From Sphingomonas sp. Leaf32 (lineage in GTDB: Bacteria; Pseudomonadota; Alphaproteobacteria; Sphingomonadales; Sphingomonadaceae), in NCBI RefSeq assembly GCF_001421765.1, contig NZ_LMLA01000001.1, forward strand, positions 605,199-669,198: DNA of 64,000 nt. The letters run 5' to 3'. Below the pieces are notes generated by a model, which was not told the origin of the DNA, did not search any database, and saw only the letters and a list, made by a program, of their open reading frames with translations. The translations under genes and the position numbers were made by a program. This document shows, in pieces, positions 36,565 to 45,773 of this stretch; the first letter of the stretch is position 1, and each line of letters begins with the position of its first letter.

Positions 36565-37706
36565 GCAAGCACTATGTCCTCGCCGCCGGGGGCACCGGGG
36601 GGCATATGGTCCCCGCCGCCGCCCTTGCGACCGAACTGACGAGGCGGGGCCACCGCGTCGCCCTGGTCAGCGACGACCGCGGCGTGCGCTTTCCCGACCT
36701 GTTCGACGGCATCCAGACCCATGTCCTGCCCGCCGGGCGCCTGTCGGGTGGTCCGATCGGCTGGGCGAAGGCCGCACGCCAGATGCTGGCCGGCCGGTCG
36801 ATGGCGATCGAGCTGTACAAGACCTTCCGTCCCTCCGCCGTGATCGGCTTCGGCGGCTATCCCGCGCTCCCGGCGCTGCTGGCGGCCTTCGCGCAGAAGG
36901 TGCCGACGATCATCCACGAACAGAATGCGGTGTTGGGCCGGGTCAACCGACTGGTCGCGGGCAGCGTCCACGGCATCGCCACCAGCTACGAACGGGTCGA
37001 CCGGTTGAAGGACAAGCACGTCCCCAAGACGCATCTGGTCGGCAATCCGGTGCGCGAGGCGGTGCTGGCGCTGCGCGAACGGCCCTATCCCGCGCTGGAC
37101 GAGGACGGTCTGTTCCGCGTGCTGGTCACCGGCGGCAGCCAGGGCGCGAGCATCCTCAGCCAGGTCGTACCCGACGGCCTCGCGCTGCTCCCCGTCGCCT
37201 TTCGCCGCCGGATGCAGGTGACGCATCAGGCGCGGATCGAGGACATCGATACCGTGCGCGCCAAATATGCCGAACACGGCATCCCGGCGGAGATCGCGAC
37301 CTATCTGCCCGACCTGCCCGACCGGCTGGCATGGAGCCATGTCGTCATCGCCCGCGCCGGTGCCTCGACCATCGCCGAACTGACCGCCGCCGGGCGTCCG
37401 GCGATCCTCGTGCCACTGCCCTCCGCCACCGACGATCACCAGACCGCGAACTGCCGGGAAATCGTGGCGGCAGGCGGCGGCCGCGCGATCCAGCAGGCGC
37501 AGTTCACCGCGTCCGAACTGGCCAAGCAGATCCAGAAACTCGGCCTCGACCCCGCCGCCCTCGCCAACGCCGCCGCCCGTGCGCGCAGTTGCGGGCGACC
37601 GTTCGCGGTTCGCGACCTGGCCGATCTGGTCGAGAGCATCGACGCACCCAAGGCAAAGGTGGGCAAGATCACCCCCGCCAAACGACAGAAGGAAGCATTT
37701 GCGTGA
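36561..37706 (+). CDS. murG: UDP-GlcNAc:lipid I GlcNAc transferase MurG
   Basis: A 381-residue GT-B glycosyltransferase making lipid II on the cytoplasmic face. The N-terminal [16 protein letters not shown] glycine-rich loop, [26 protein letters not shown] (second G loop) and [19 protein letters not shown] with the acceptor-site Glu are all present. The C terminus has a lysine-rich tail of about 20 residues ([19 protein letters not shown]) beyond the usual end. It overlaps ftsW and murC by 4 bp each. Confidence 0.96.
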   Translation: MSKHYVLAAGGTGGHMVPAAALATELTRRGHRVALVSDDRGVRFPDLFDGIQTHVLPAGRLSGGPIGWAKAARQMLAGRSMAIELYKTFRPSAVIGFGGYPALPALLAAFAQKVPTIIHEQNAVLGRVNRLVAGSVHGIATSYERVDRLKDKHVPKTHLVGNPVREAVLALRERPYPALDEDGLFRVLVTGGSQGASILSQVVPDGLALLPVAFRRRMQVTHQARIEDIDTVRAKYAEHGIPAEIATYLPDLPDRLAWSHVVIARAGASTIAELTAAGRPAILVPLPSATDDHQTANCREIVAAGGGRAIQQAQFTASELAKQIQKLGLDPAALANAAARARSCGRPFAVRDLADLVESIDAPKAKVGKITPAKRQKEAFA

Positions 37707-39109
37707 AGGGCGTCGCGACCGATATCGGCACGATCCATTTCGTCGGCATCGGCGGCATCGGCATGTCGGGCATTGCCGAGGTGATGCACAATCTAGGCTA
37801 TAAGGTGCAGGGGTCGGACGTGGCCGAGGGCTATGTCGTTGACGGCCTGCGCGCGCGCGGCATCGACGTCCACATCGGCCACCGGGCGGAGAATGTGGAG
37901 GGCGTGGCGGTGGTCGTCACCTCCACCGCGATCAAGCCCGGCAATCCCGAACGCGACCATGCGCTCGCCAAACGCATCCCGGTGGTGCGCCGCGCGGAGA
38001 TGCTCGCCGAACTGATGCGGCTGAAATCGACCGTCGCGGTAGCCGGCACGCATGGCAAGACGACGACGACCTCGCTGATCGCCGCGCTGCTCGATGCCGG
38101 CGGTGTCGACCCGACCGTCATCAACGGCGGCATCATCAACAGCTACGGCTCGAACGCGCGGCTCGGCGCATCCGACTGGATGGTGGTCGAGGCGGACGAG
38201 AGCGACGGCAGCTTCCTGCGATTGGACGGCACCATCGCGGTCGTCACCAACATCGACCCCGAACATCTCGACCATTATGGCAGCTTCGACCGGGCGAAGG
38301 ACGCCTATGTCGAGTTTATCGAGAACGTGCCCTTCTACGGCGCGGCGGTGCTGTGCCTCGACCATCCGGAGGTGCAGGCGCTGATCCCGCGCATCCGCGA
38401 CCGCCGCATCGTCACCTATGGCTTTTCCGCCCAGTCCGACATTCGCGGTGTCGAGGTGACGGCGGGTCGCGACGGCAACCGCTTCGACTGCGTCGTGCGC
38501 GACCGCGATGGTGCGACACGCACGATCGAGGGCATCCACCTGCCGATGGCCGGCCGCCACAACGTCCAGAACGCGCTGGCGGCGATCGCGGTCGCGGTCG
38601 AACTGGGGCTGGACGACGCGACGATCGCGCAAGGGTTCGCCAAGTTCGGCGGGGTCAAGCGCCGCTTCACCCGCGTCGGCGAGGTCGCCGGCATGACCGT
38701 GATCGACGATTACGGCCACCACCCGGTCGAAATCCGCGCCGTCCTGTCGGCGGCGCGCGAGGCGACCGGCGGCCGCGTCATCGCGGTCGTGCAGCCGCAC
38801 CGCTATTCGCGATTGGGCGCGCTGATGGACGAGTTCGCACAGGCGTTCAACGACGCCGATGCGGTGCATGTCCTGCCGGTCTATGCCGCTGGCGAAGCCC
38901 CGGTCGAAGGGGTGAGCGCCGAGGCGCTGGTCGACGGCGTCCGCCTGCGCGGCCACCGTTCGGCCCAGGTCGCAACGGACAAGGACATGCTGGCGTCGGC
39001 ATTGGCGGCCGAAGGGCAGGACGGCGACCTGATCGTCTGCCTGGGTGCCGGCGACATCACCAAGATCGCCGCCGGCCTGCCCGCCGCGATTCAGGCGAAG
39101 CTGGCATGA
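37703..39109 (+). CDS. murC: UDP-MurNAc:L-alanine ligase
   Basis: A 468-residue first Mur ligase of the pathway, adding L-Ala to UDP-MurNAc. Marks: [19 protein letters not shown] loop GTHGKTTTT around 115-123, [42 protein letters not shown]. The start is GTG 37703, overlapping the murG stop, with GAAGGAAG upstream. The end overlaps the start of the small gene at 39106. Confidence 0.97.
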   Translation: MKGVATDIGTIHFVGIGGIGMSGIAEVMHNLGYKVQGSDVAEGYVVDGLRARGIDVHIGHRAENVEGVAVVVTSTAIKPGNPERDHALAKRIPVVRRAEMLAELMRLKSTVAVAGTHGKTTTTSLIAALLDAGGVDPTVINGGIINSYGSNARLGASDWMVVEADESDGSFLRLDGTIAVVTNIDPEHLDHYGSFDRAKDAYVEFIENVPFYGAAVLCLDHPEVQALIPRIRDRRIVTYGFSAQSDIRGVEVTAGRDGNRFDCVVRDRDGATRTIEGIHLPMAGRHNVQNALAAIAVAVELGLDDATIAQGFAKFGGVKRRFTRVGEVAGMTVIDDYGHHPVEIRAVLSAAREATGGRVIAVVQPHRYSRLGALMDEFAQAFNDADAVHVLPVYAAGEAPVEGVSAEALVDGVRLRGHRSAQVATDKDMLASALAAEGQDGDLIVCLGAGDITKIAAGLPAAIQAKLA

Positions 39110-39300
39110 GCGACTGGTTCTCCACCGCGATCGAGATGCAGCGCGAAATCCTGCGCGCGCAACAGGCGCAGCTCGACGCCGCGCAGAAGTTGCTCGACAC
39201 CGCCGAACAGCGCGACCTGACGCAAGTTGGCAGACAGGTCGTCGATGCGCAGGCAGAAGCATGGACCGCATGGGCGCGCTTCTGGGGCGCAGGAAAATGA
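39106..39300 (+). CDS. 64-residue unknown protein between murC and murB
   Basis: A small protein whose ATG overlaps the murC stop (ATGA) and whose stop overlaps the murB start (ATGA), so it is part of the dcw reading chain. It is soluble, helical and coiled-coil-like ([20 protein letters not shown]) with a tryptophan-rich C terminus ([14 protein letters not shown]) that could be an amphipathic membrane- or partner-binding helix. I do not recognise a family. The double overlap and normal codon use argue that it is translated. A role in cell-wall synthesis is a guess from position only. Confidence 0.75.
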   Translation: MSDWFSTAIEMQREILRAQQAQLDAAQKLLDTAEQRDLTQVGRQVVDAQAEAWTAWARFWGAGK

Positions 39301-40178
39301 CGATGCCGCCGGTCCGCGGCCGGCTGACCCCGAATGCTCCGCTCGCCCCCCTCGTCTGGTTCAAGGCGGGCGGCGCGGCGCAGTGGCTGTTCGAGCCGGC
39401 CGACACGGACGACCTCTGCGACTTCCTCCACGCGCTCGACCCCGCGATCCCGGTGATGGGGCTGGGGCTGGGGTCGAACCTGATCGTCCGCGACGGCGGC
39501 GTGCCGGGCGTTGTCGTGCGCCTCGGCAAGCCCTTTGCCAAGGTCGCGGCGGATGGCCTGACCCTGACCTGCGGCGGCGGGGCGAGCGGTATCCTCGTCT
39601 CCTCGACCGCGCGCGATGCGGGCATCGCCGGCGTCGAGTTCCTCCGCTCGATCCCCGGCACGGTCGGCGGCTTCGTGCGGATGAACGGCGGCGCCTATGG
39701 CCGCGAAGTGGCCGATGTGCTGGTCGAGGCACAGGTCGTCACCCGCGACGGTACGCTGACGACGCTACGACAAGCCGATCTGCACTATCGCTACCGCCAC
39801 AGCGACCTGCCCGACGGCGCGATCGTCGTGTCCGCGACCTTCCTTGGCGAACATGGCGAACCGTCCGCCATCCAGGCCGAAATGGACCGCATCGCCGCCG
39901 CCCGCGAAGCCTCGCAACCGCTGCGCAGCAAGACCGGCGGCTCGACCTTCAAGAACCCCGACGGGCACAAGGCATGGGCGCTGGTCGACGCTGCCGGCTG
40001 CCGGGGCTTGGCGCGCGGCGGCGCTCAGGTGTCGGAGAAACATTGCAATTTCCTGCTGAACACCGGCAACGCTACCAGCGCGGATATCGAAGCGCTGGGC
40101 GAGGACGTCCGCGCGAAGGTGCTTGCCGCATCGGGCGTGACGCTGGAATGGGAAATTCAGCGTGTGGGGGTGGCGTGA
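39297..40178 (+). CDS. murB: UDP-N-acetylenolpyruvoylglucosamine reductase
   Basis: A 293-residue FAD/NADPH enzyme reducing UDP-GlcNAc-enolpyruvate to UDP-MurNAc. Features: PLVWFKAGGAAQWLF, GLGSNLIVRDGGVPG (FAD binding), EFLRSIPGTVGGFVRMNGGAYG, KTGGSTFKNPDG (catalytic Ser), and the C-terminal SEKHCNFLLNTGNATSADIE. The length and YRYRHSDLP motif indicate the type I-like enzyme common in alphaproteobacteria. ATG 39297 overlaps the small upstream gene; another ATG at 39303 is possible. Confidence 0.96.
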   Translation: MTMPPVRGRLTPNAPLAPLVWFKAGGAAQWLFEPADTDDLCDFLHALDPAIPVMGLGLGSNLIVRDGGVPGVVVRLGKPFAKVAADGLTLTCGGGASGILVSSTARDAGIAGVEFLRSIPGTVGGFVRMNGGAYGREVADVLVEAQVVTRDGTLTTLRQADLHYRYRHSDLPDGAIVVSATFLGEHGEPSAIQAEMDRIAAAREASQPLRSKTGGSTFKNPDGHKAWALVDAAGCRGLARGGAQVSEKHCNFLLNTGNATSADIEALGEDVRAKVLAASGVTLEWEIQRVGVA

Positions 40179-40196
40179 TGAACAATTCTCATCATC

Positions 40197-40294
40197 CGTC
40201 ATTCCGGCGAAAGCCGGAATCCATGGATACGGGCCGGTTCGATGGAGCCGCCGACGTCAACTCTCCATGGATCCCGGCCTGCGCCGGGATGACG
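40197..40294. repeat. long palindromic repeat (type D) between murB and ddl
   Basis: The 31-bp left arm (CGTCATTCCGGCGAAAGCCG..., 40197-40227) and the 31-bp right arm (TCCATGGATCCCGGCCTGCG..., 40264-40294) are inverted copies with four mismatches. This resembles the GTCATTCC-GGAATCC palindromes scattered through many proteobacterial genomes. It is the only sizeable gap in the dcw cluster. A decayed copy is at 19928-20010 and a solo arm at 10732-10756. Confidence 0.88.
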
Positions 40295-40338
40295 CCTGTT
40301 TTTGGCAACCCGATCGACACAGACGAGGAACCGACCGC

Positions 40339-41262
40339 GTGACCGACCCCCTGCACATCGTCGTCCTCATGGGCGGCTGGTCGTCGGAACGCGAAGTCTC
40401 GCTGATGTCGGGCGCAGGCGTCGCGACCGCGCTCGAATCACTCGGCCACCGCGTCACCCGCATCGACATGGACCGCAACATTGCTGCGCGCCTGACCGAA
40501 GCGAAGCCCGACCTCGTCTTCAACGCGCTCCATGGATCGCCCGGCGAGGACGGCACTGTGCAGGGCATGATGGACCTGATGGGTCTGCGCTACACGCATA
40601 GCGGCCTCGCCACCTCCGTCATCGCGATCGACAAGGTACTGACCAAGCACGCCCTGGTCCCCGCAGGCGTGCCAATGCCCGGCGGCCGCATCGTCAAGAC
40701 CGCCGAACTGTTCGAACGCGATCCGCTGCCGCGCCCGTACGTCTTGAAGCCGGTGAGCGAAGGATCGTCGGTCGGCGTCGCGATCGTCACTGACGACAGC
40801 AACTACAGCAACCCGATCGCGAGGCACGCCAAGGGTCCGTGGCAGGAATTCGACGAACTCCTCGCCGAACCCTTCATCCGGGGCCGCGAACTGACCACCG
40901 CCGTCCTCGGCGACCGCGCACTGGGCGTCACCGAACTCAAGCCCAAGAGCGGCTTCTACGATTACGACAGCAAATATACCGACGGCCTGACCGAGCATGT
41001 CTGCCCCGCCGACATCCCCGACGACATCGCGCAGGCGTGCATGGCCTATGCCGTCACCGCCCACCGCGTGCTGGGCTGCAAGGGCGCGTCGCGCACCGAC
41101 TTCCGCTGGGACGACGACCGCGGCATCGCCGGGCTGTTCGTCCTCGAAACCAATACCCAGCCCGGTATGACGCCGCTCAGCCTCGTTCCCGAACAGGCGC
41201 GCCATGTCGGCATGAGCTACGAAGCCCTTGTCGGCTGGATCGTGGAAGAGGCGATGCGATGA
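40339..41262 (+). CDS. ddl: D-alanine:D-alanine ligase
   Basis: A 307-residue ATP-grasp ligase making D-Ala-D-Ala. Marks: VVLMGGWSSEREVSLMSG at the N terminus, FNALHGSPGEDGTVQGMMDL, VLKPVSEGSSVGVAIV (ATP-grasp loop), ELKPKSGFYDYDSKYTDG, and LETNTQPGMTPLSL. In most homologues the last motif is NTxPGMT, so Gln at the variable position is unremarkable. The start is GTG 40339 with GAGGAA upstream; the frame is open through the repeat upstream, but that part is not MurB- or Ddl-like. It overlaps ftsQ by 4 bp. Confidence 0.96.
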   Translation: MTDPLHIVVLMGGWSSEREVSLMSGAGVATALESLGHRVTRIDMDRNIAARLTEAKPDLVFNALHGSPGEDGTVQGMMDLMGLRYTHSGLATSVIAIDKVLTKHALVPAGVPMPGGRIVKTAELFERDPLPRPYVLKPVSEGSSVGVAIVTDDSNYSNPIARHAKGPWQEFDELLAEPFIRGRELTTAVLGDRALGVTELKPKSGFYDYDSKYTDGLTEHVCPADIPDDIAQACMAYAVTAHRVLGCKGASRTDFRWDDDRGIAGLFVLETNTQPGMTPLSLVPEQARHVGMSYEALVGWIVEEAMR

Positions 41263-42197
41263 CCCAGACCGGCAAGCGCGTCGTCCAGACCCGCACCGTC
41301 AAGCCCAAGCGCCGCGTCCAGGCCAAGCGCCCGGTTCGCGCCTCGGTCCTCGATCAGGCGGTGGCCGCGCTCCCCGGCGGGGCCGCGACCGCGCGCCGCA
41401 TCGTCGGCTGGAGCCTGACCGCCGGTGCCGGGGCGATCGCGCTGGCGCTCGCCAACTGGTTTGGCCTGTTCGGCGCGATCGGCGTGGCGGCGGCCGAAGC
41501 GGTTGGCGCGGCGGGCTTCCGCGTTGAACAGATCGAGGTGACCGGCCTCAAGCGGATGGACGCCACCTCGGTCTATGCCGTTGCGCTCGACCAGCGTTCG
41601 CGCGCGATGCCGCTGGTCGATCTCGACGCGACGCGGCAGAAGCTGCTCGACTATGGCTGGATCGCCGACGCCCGCGTCTCGCGCCGGCTGCCCGACACGC
41701 TGGTCGTCGACGTTGTCGAGCGCGATCCGGCCGCCGTCTGGCAGAACAAGGGCCAACTGATGCTGATCGATGAGGGCGGCGTGCTCCTCGATGGTGTGCA
41801 GCCCAACCGGATGCCGCGCCTGCCGCTGGTGATCGGCGACGGCGCCAATGCGCAGGAACCGGCCTATCGCAAGCTGATGGCCGCCGCGCCTGCGCTGAAA
41901 CCGGTGGTGAAGGCGGCGGTGTGGGTCGGCAATCGCCGCTGGGACATATTGTTCCAGACCGGCGAGCGGCTGGTCCTGCCCGAAGGCGATACCGACTCGG
42001 CCCGCGCGCTGGTCAAGTTCGCGCAGCTCGACGGGACGCTCGGCCTGCTGGGCAAGGGCTATGACCGGTTCGACCTGCGCGATCCGACCAAGCTGGTCGT
42101 GCGGATGAAACATGCAACGCCGGACAATGGCGACGACGGCAGCGACGGCGAACAGGGCAATGTCGCCACGACCGCGAAACCGGTCGAGGGCGACTGA
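41259..42197 (+). CDS. ftsQ: cell division protein FtsQ
   Basis: A 312-residue bitopic division protein linking early and late divisome parts. A very basic cytoplasmic N terminus (VKPKRRVQAKRPVR) precedes one membrane helix at about 48-70. The POTRA domain begins FRVEQIEVTGLKRMDATSVY, and the FtsQ/DivIB domain follows (GWIADARVSRRLPDTLVVDV). The tail is acidic and low-complexity. It overlaps ddl by 4 bp and is 14 bp upstream of ftsA. Confidence 0.93.
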   Translation: MTQTGKRVVQTRTVKPKRRVQAKRPVRASVLDQAVAALPGGAATARRIVGWSLTAGAGAIALALANWFGLFGAIGVAAAEAVGAAGFRVEQIEVTGLKRMDATSVYAVALDQRSRAMPLVDLDATRQKLLDYGWIADARVSRRLPDTLVVDVVERDPAAVWQNKGQLMLIDEGGVLLDGVQPNRMPRLPLVIGDGANAQEPAYRKLMAAAPALKPVVKAAVWVGNRRWDILFQTGERLVLPEGDTDSARALVKFAQLDGTLGLLGKGYDRFDLRDPTKLVVRMKHATPDNGDDGSDGEQGNVATTAKPVEGD

Positions 42198-42211
42198 CAG
42201 GGGGCAGGGAC

Positions 42212-43471
42212 ATGGCGAAGGTAGCACCGGAAGGCATCATCACCGCACTCGACATCGGCACGTCGAAGGTGTCGGCGCTGATCGCGAAGCCGGGCGAGGG
42301 CGGCGAACTGACCGTGCTCGGCACCGGCCAGCGGGAGAGTCGGGGCGTCAAGCGCGGCTATATCGCCGACATGAAGGCGACCGAGACGGCGGTGCGCGAA
42401 GCGGTCGAACAGGCCGAACGCATCGCCGGCTTCAATATCGAGGATGTGTGGGTCAGCTTCTCGGCCGGCGGGCTGGTGTCCGACATCGTCAAGCTCGAGG
42501 TCGATCTGGGCGGCCACCGCGTCGAACAGTCGGATATCGATGCGCTGCTGAAGGCCGGTCGCAACGCGATCGATCCGGGCCAGCGCATGGTGCTGCACGC
42601 CCAACCGATGCGCTACACGCTCGACGGCCTTGGCGGGGTGAAGGAGCCGAAGGGGCTGCACGCCGACCGCCTCGGCGTCGAAATCCACGTCGTCGCGACC
42701 GAAGGCTCGCCGGTCCGCAACCTCGATCTGTGCGTCCGTTCGGCGCATCTGGAGACGAAATCGATCGTCGCCGCGCCGGTCGCCACCGGGCTTGCCTGTC
42801 TGTCGGAGGAGGAGCGCGAACTGGGCGTCGCTTTGGTCGAAATCGGTGCGGGCATCACGAACGTCTCGGTGTTCGCGAACGGCGTGCTGACCGGTCTCGC
42901 CTCGATCGCGATGGGGGCCAGCGACATCACCGACGACGTCGCCTCCGCCTTCGGCACCAATCGCGCGCAGGCCGAACGGCTGAAATGCTTTTACGGCTCG
43001 GCCAATATGTCCCCGCGCGACAATCACGACATGATCGACGTTGCGCCCGTCCGCGCGGACGAGGATGCGGAGGGCACGCGCATCACCCGTGCACAGCTCA
43101 TCTCTGTCATCCGCCAGCGGCTCGATCGGCTGGTCGCGGAAATCTCCAAGGAACTGCGTCGGTTGAACTTCGACGATCCCGTTGGGCGACAGGTCGTGCT
43201 GACCGGCGGCGGGGCGGAGTTGAAGGGCATCGCCGATTATGCGCAGCAGGCGCTGGGCCGGCCGGTCCGCGTCGGCCGCGCGCGTGGGCTGATCGCACTG
43301 CCCGATGCGCATTCCGGACCGGGATTCGCGACGCTTGCCGGGTTGGCGATGTTCGCCGCATCGAACCCGGTCGACCTGCGCGCGTTGCAGCCGACGCAGC
43401 AGATGGTGTCGCGCCCCAGCACGGGTGCACTGTTCCAGCGTCTGTTGACCGCATTCCGCGCAAACTATTGA
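42212..43471 (+). CDS. ftsA: cell division protein FtsA
   Basis: A 419-residue actin-like ATPase that tethers FtsZ to the membrane. Features: ALDIGTSKVSALIA (phosphate 1), the 1C (SHS2) insert beginning RGYIADMKATETAVREAVEQ, VEIGAGITNVSVF (phosphate 2), VVLTGGGAELKGIADYAQQA (adenosine motif), and a C-terminal amphipathic helix TGALFQRLLTAFRANY for membrane binding. The ATG has a GGGGGCAGGG upstream. It is followed by a 109-bp gap before ftsZ. Confidence 0.96.
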   Translation: MAKVAPEGIITALDIGTSKVSALIAKPGEGGELTVLGTGQRESRGVKRGYIADMKATETAVREAVEQAERIAGFNIEDVWVSFSAGGLVSDIVKLEVDLGGHRVEQSDIDALLKAGRNAIDPGQRMVLHAQPMRYTLDGLGGVKEPKGLHADRLGVEIHVVATEGSPVRNLDLCVRSAHLETKSIVAAPVATGLACLSEEERELGVALVEIGAGITNVSVFANGVLTGLASIAMGASDITDDVASAFGTNRAQAERLKCFYGSANMSPRDNHDMIDVAPVRADEDAEGTRITRAQLISVIRQRLDRLVAEISKELRRLNFDDPVGRQVVLTGGGAELKGIADYAQQALGRPVRVGRARGLIALPDAHSGPGFATLAGLAMFAASNPVDLRALQPTQQMVSRPSTGALFQRLLTAFRANY

Positions 43472-43580
43472 CGATTTATTACCATCAGGCCGGGTGGGGG
43501 GCTAGGATCGTCCTTCGGCTTGATGCACAACCGCCTATCGAATTACGTGCCCGGTGCCGGCCGGGACAGGGAGACCGAGT

Positions 43581-45080
43581 ATGAGCATCGAATTTCTGGC
43601 ACCCGACGTCGACGAACTGACCCCGCGCATCACCGTGATCGGGGTCGGCGGGGCCGGCGGCAACGCGATCGCGAACATGATCCGTGCCGAGGTGCAGGGG
43701 GTCGAGTTCCTCGTCGCCAACACCGACGCGCAGGCACTCAAGCAGTCGTCCGCGCCGCAGCGTATCCAGCTGGGTGCGAAGATCACGCAGGGTCTGGGTG
43801 CCGGCAGCCGCCCCGAAATCGGTCGCGCGGCGGCCGAGGAAACGATCGAGGCGGTGCAGAAGAGCCTTGAAGGCGCGCATATGTGCTTCATCGCCGCCGG
43901 CATGGGCGGCGGTACCGGCACCGGTGCGGCACCGGTCATCGCCAAGGCCGCGCGCGAGATGGGCATCCTGACCGTCGGCGTCGTGACCCGTCCCTTCGCG
44001 TTCGAGGGCAAGCGCCGCGCGAAGTCGGCCGAGGCCGGCATCGAGGAACTGCAGAAGTACGTCGACACGCTGATCGTCATTCCGAACCAGAATCTGTTCC
44101 TGATCGCGAACGCCAACACGACCTTCAAGCAAGCCTTTGAAATGGCGGATGAAGTGTTGCAGCAGGGCGTGCGCGGCATCACCGACCTGATGGTCATGCC
44201 CGGCCTCATCAACCTCGACTTCGCCGACGTGCGGTCGGTGATGCAGGAAATGGGCAAGGCGATGATGGGCACCGGCGAGGCCGAGGGCGATAACCGCGCC
44301 ATCGAAGCCGCGCAGCAGGCGATCGCCAACCCGCTGCTCGACGGCGTGTCGTTGAACGGCGCAAAGGGTGTGATCGTGTCGATCACCGGCGGCGACGACA
44401 TGCGCCTGCTCGAAGTCGACGAAGCCGCGAACCACATCCGCGAACTGGTCGACGACGACGCCAACATCATCTGGGGTTCGGCGTTCAACAGCGAGCTGGA
44501 AGGCAAGATCCGCGTCTCGGTCGTCGCGACCGGTATCGAGGACGAAGCCCCGTCGCAGGCCGCACCGCAGCCGGCCCAGGCCGAGCCGACCCGTGCCTTC
44601 TCGTTCAACGCGCCGCGCCGCCCTGCCGCGCCTGCCGCCGCCCCGGTCGCGCCGAGCGGTGCCGCTGCCGAGCATCTGGAAGAGGCCCCCGCGCCCCAGC
44701 CGATGGACCGGTTTCCGCAGGGCGCGAGCCAGCCGTCGGTGTCCGAACGCATCGTGCCGCATTCGACCTATGACGCGCCCGCAACGGCGGCACAGGACGA
44801 GGACGAACTGGTGCTGGGTGCCGAGCAGGCCGCCGCGCCGATGCCCGCGCCGACCCCGGCCAGCGATTTCGGCGCATCGTCGAACGACGGCCGCCGCCGC
44901 TGGCTGACCCCGGACGCCGCCGCCGAAGCACCGCGTGAGGAAGCGGCCCCGGCGCGCAAGCCCGGCGGCACGCTGTTCGAACGCATGGCCAATGCCGGCC
45001 GCGCGCCTGCACGCGGCACCGACGATGCGAAGGAACCGCTCGACATCCCGCGCTTCCTGCATCGGCAGAACAACCAGTAA
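43581..45080 (+). CDS. ftsZ: cell division GTPase FtsZ
   Basis: A 499-residue tubulin homologue forming the Z ring. The GTP signature GGGTGTG is at 109-115; the T7 loop is [20 protein letters not shown]. The GTPase core ends near residue 320; then a long Ala/Pro-rich linker of about 160 residues leads to the C-terminal conserved peptide [13 protein letters not shown], which binds FtsA and other partners. The long linker is typical of alphaproteobacteria. The start at 43581 (RBS GGGACAGGGAGA) fits the alphaproteobacterial N terminus; an in-frame ATG at 43554 has no good RBS. Confidence 0.97.
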   Translation: MSIEFLAPDVDELTPRITVIGVGGAGGNAIANMIRAEVQGVEFLVANTDAQALKQSSAPQRIQLGAKITQGLGAGSRPEIGRAAAEETIEAVQKSLEGAHMCFIAAGMGGGTGTGAAPVIAKAAREMGILTVGVVTRPFAFEGKRRAKSAEAGIEELQKYVDTLIVIPNQNLFLIANANTTFKQAFEMADEVLQQGVRGITDLMVMPGLINLDFADVRSVMQEMGKAMMGTGEAEGDNRAIEAAQQAIANPLLDGVSLNGAKGVIVSITGGDDMRLLEVDEAANHIRELVDDDANIIWGSAFNSELEGKIRVSVVATGIEDEAPSQAAPQPAQAEPTRAFSFNAPRRPAAPAAAPVAPSGAAAEHLEEAPAPQPMDRFPQGASQPSVSERIVPHSTYDAPATAAQDEDELVLGAEQAAAPMPAPTPASDFGASSNDGRRRWLTPDAAAEAPREEAAPARKPGGTLFERMANAGRAPARGTDDAKEPLDIPRFLHRQNNQ

Positions 45081-45092
45081 GCGGCGTTTGCG

Positions 45093-45497
45093 ATGCCGCC
45101 CCGTGCTTCACGCTACGGGGCGGCACGCATCGCACTGACCGTTCAGACGCTCGGCTTTTCGGCCGGCGCGTTCAACCATGGTCTTGATTTCCTTCGCTTC
45201 GGCTGGCGACCGTATCGCTGGGCGCCGTTGCCGGCGTTCGAGCTCTACTGGTCGGCACTGCTTTTTCTCGATCTGGCCGTAGTGGTATTGCTCGCGTCGG
45301 GGCGCATACGTCCCGGCTTGCTGCTGGGCGTCGCGATCATGGTCAGCGATGTGGCCATCAACATCCTTGCGACCCGATTGGCCGGTTTTTCCGATTTCGG
45401 CGTGGCGTTGCTCTGGCAGTCGGCGTTCCTCGGCTTTGTCCTCGGATCGATCGGATTTCTGTGGTCCGCGACGAAGCGTCCCGCCGCTGCGGACTGA
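45093..45497 (+). CDS. four-helix membrane protein, unknown
   Basis: A 134-residue protein with four predicted membrane helices (about 12-33, 45-68, 73-92, 100-124), not recognised by family. It starts 12 bp after the ftsZ stop. The ATG is at the foot of a strong hairpin (45094-45125), so translation may be low or coupled to ftsZ; no obvious RBS is present. It may be a DoxX-like or sensor-like small membrane protein, but no motif supports either. Confidence 0.7.
   Translation: MPPRASRYGAARIALTVQTLGFSAGAFNHGLDFLRFGWRPYRWAPLPAFELYWSALLFLDLAVVVLLASGRIRPGLLLGVAIMVSDVAINILATRLAGFSDFGVALLWQSAFLGFVLGSIGFLWSATKRPAAAD
45094..45125. terminator. hairpin after ftsZ covering the next start codon
   Basis: TGCCGCCCCGT at 45094-45104 and ACGGGGCGGCA at 45115-45125 form a perfect 11-bp stem with a 10-nt loop, 13 bp after the ftsZ stop. 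There is no T-run. It includes the last two bases of the ATG at 45093. It may end or stabilise the dcw mRNA and limit translation of the downstream gene. Confidence 0.65.
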
Positions 45498-45773
45498 TGT
45501 TACCGCCATCGGGCCTGCTATTTCCTACAGCGTCCGACCATGTCATCCTCCGCTCGACGCTCTTTGACACCGCCAATTTCCGCGCGCTCGTTTCCGCGTG
45601 GTGAACGCCATCCTGTCGGAGCGGAGCGAGCGCCGTGCAAAACGCGCACAAGTGTGAACTTAGTGAACTTTGGCCCTGACGGCTCGCTTCATCGCCACCA
45701 TCGCTCGCTTCACCGCCGCCGACGCCCCGGAACATTCCCCGTTCAGCCGTCCCATGGTTAAGCGGACAAGCCC

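Noticed and set aside
40162-40338. N-terminal extension of Ddl through the repeat
   Set aside because: The frame is open by chance across the palindrome; Ddl similarity begins at GTG 40339 with its own RBS.
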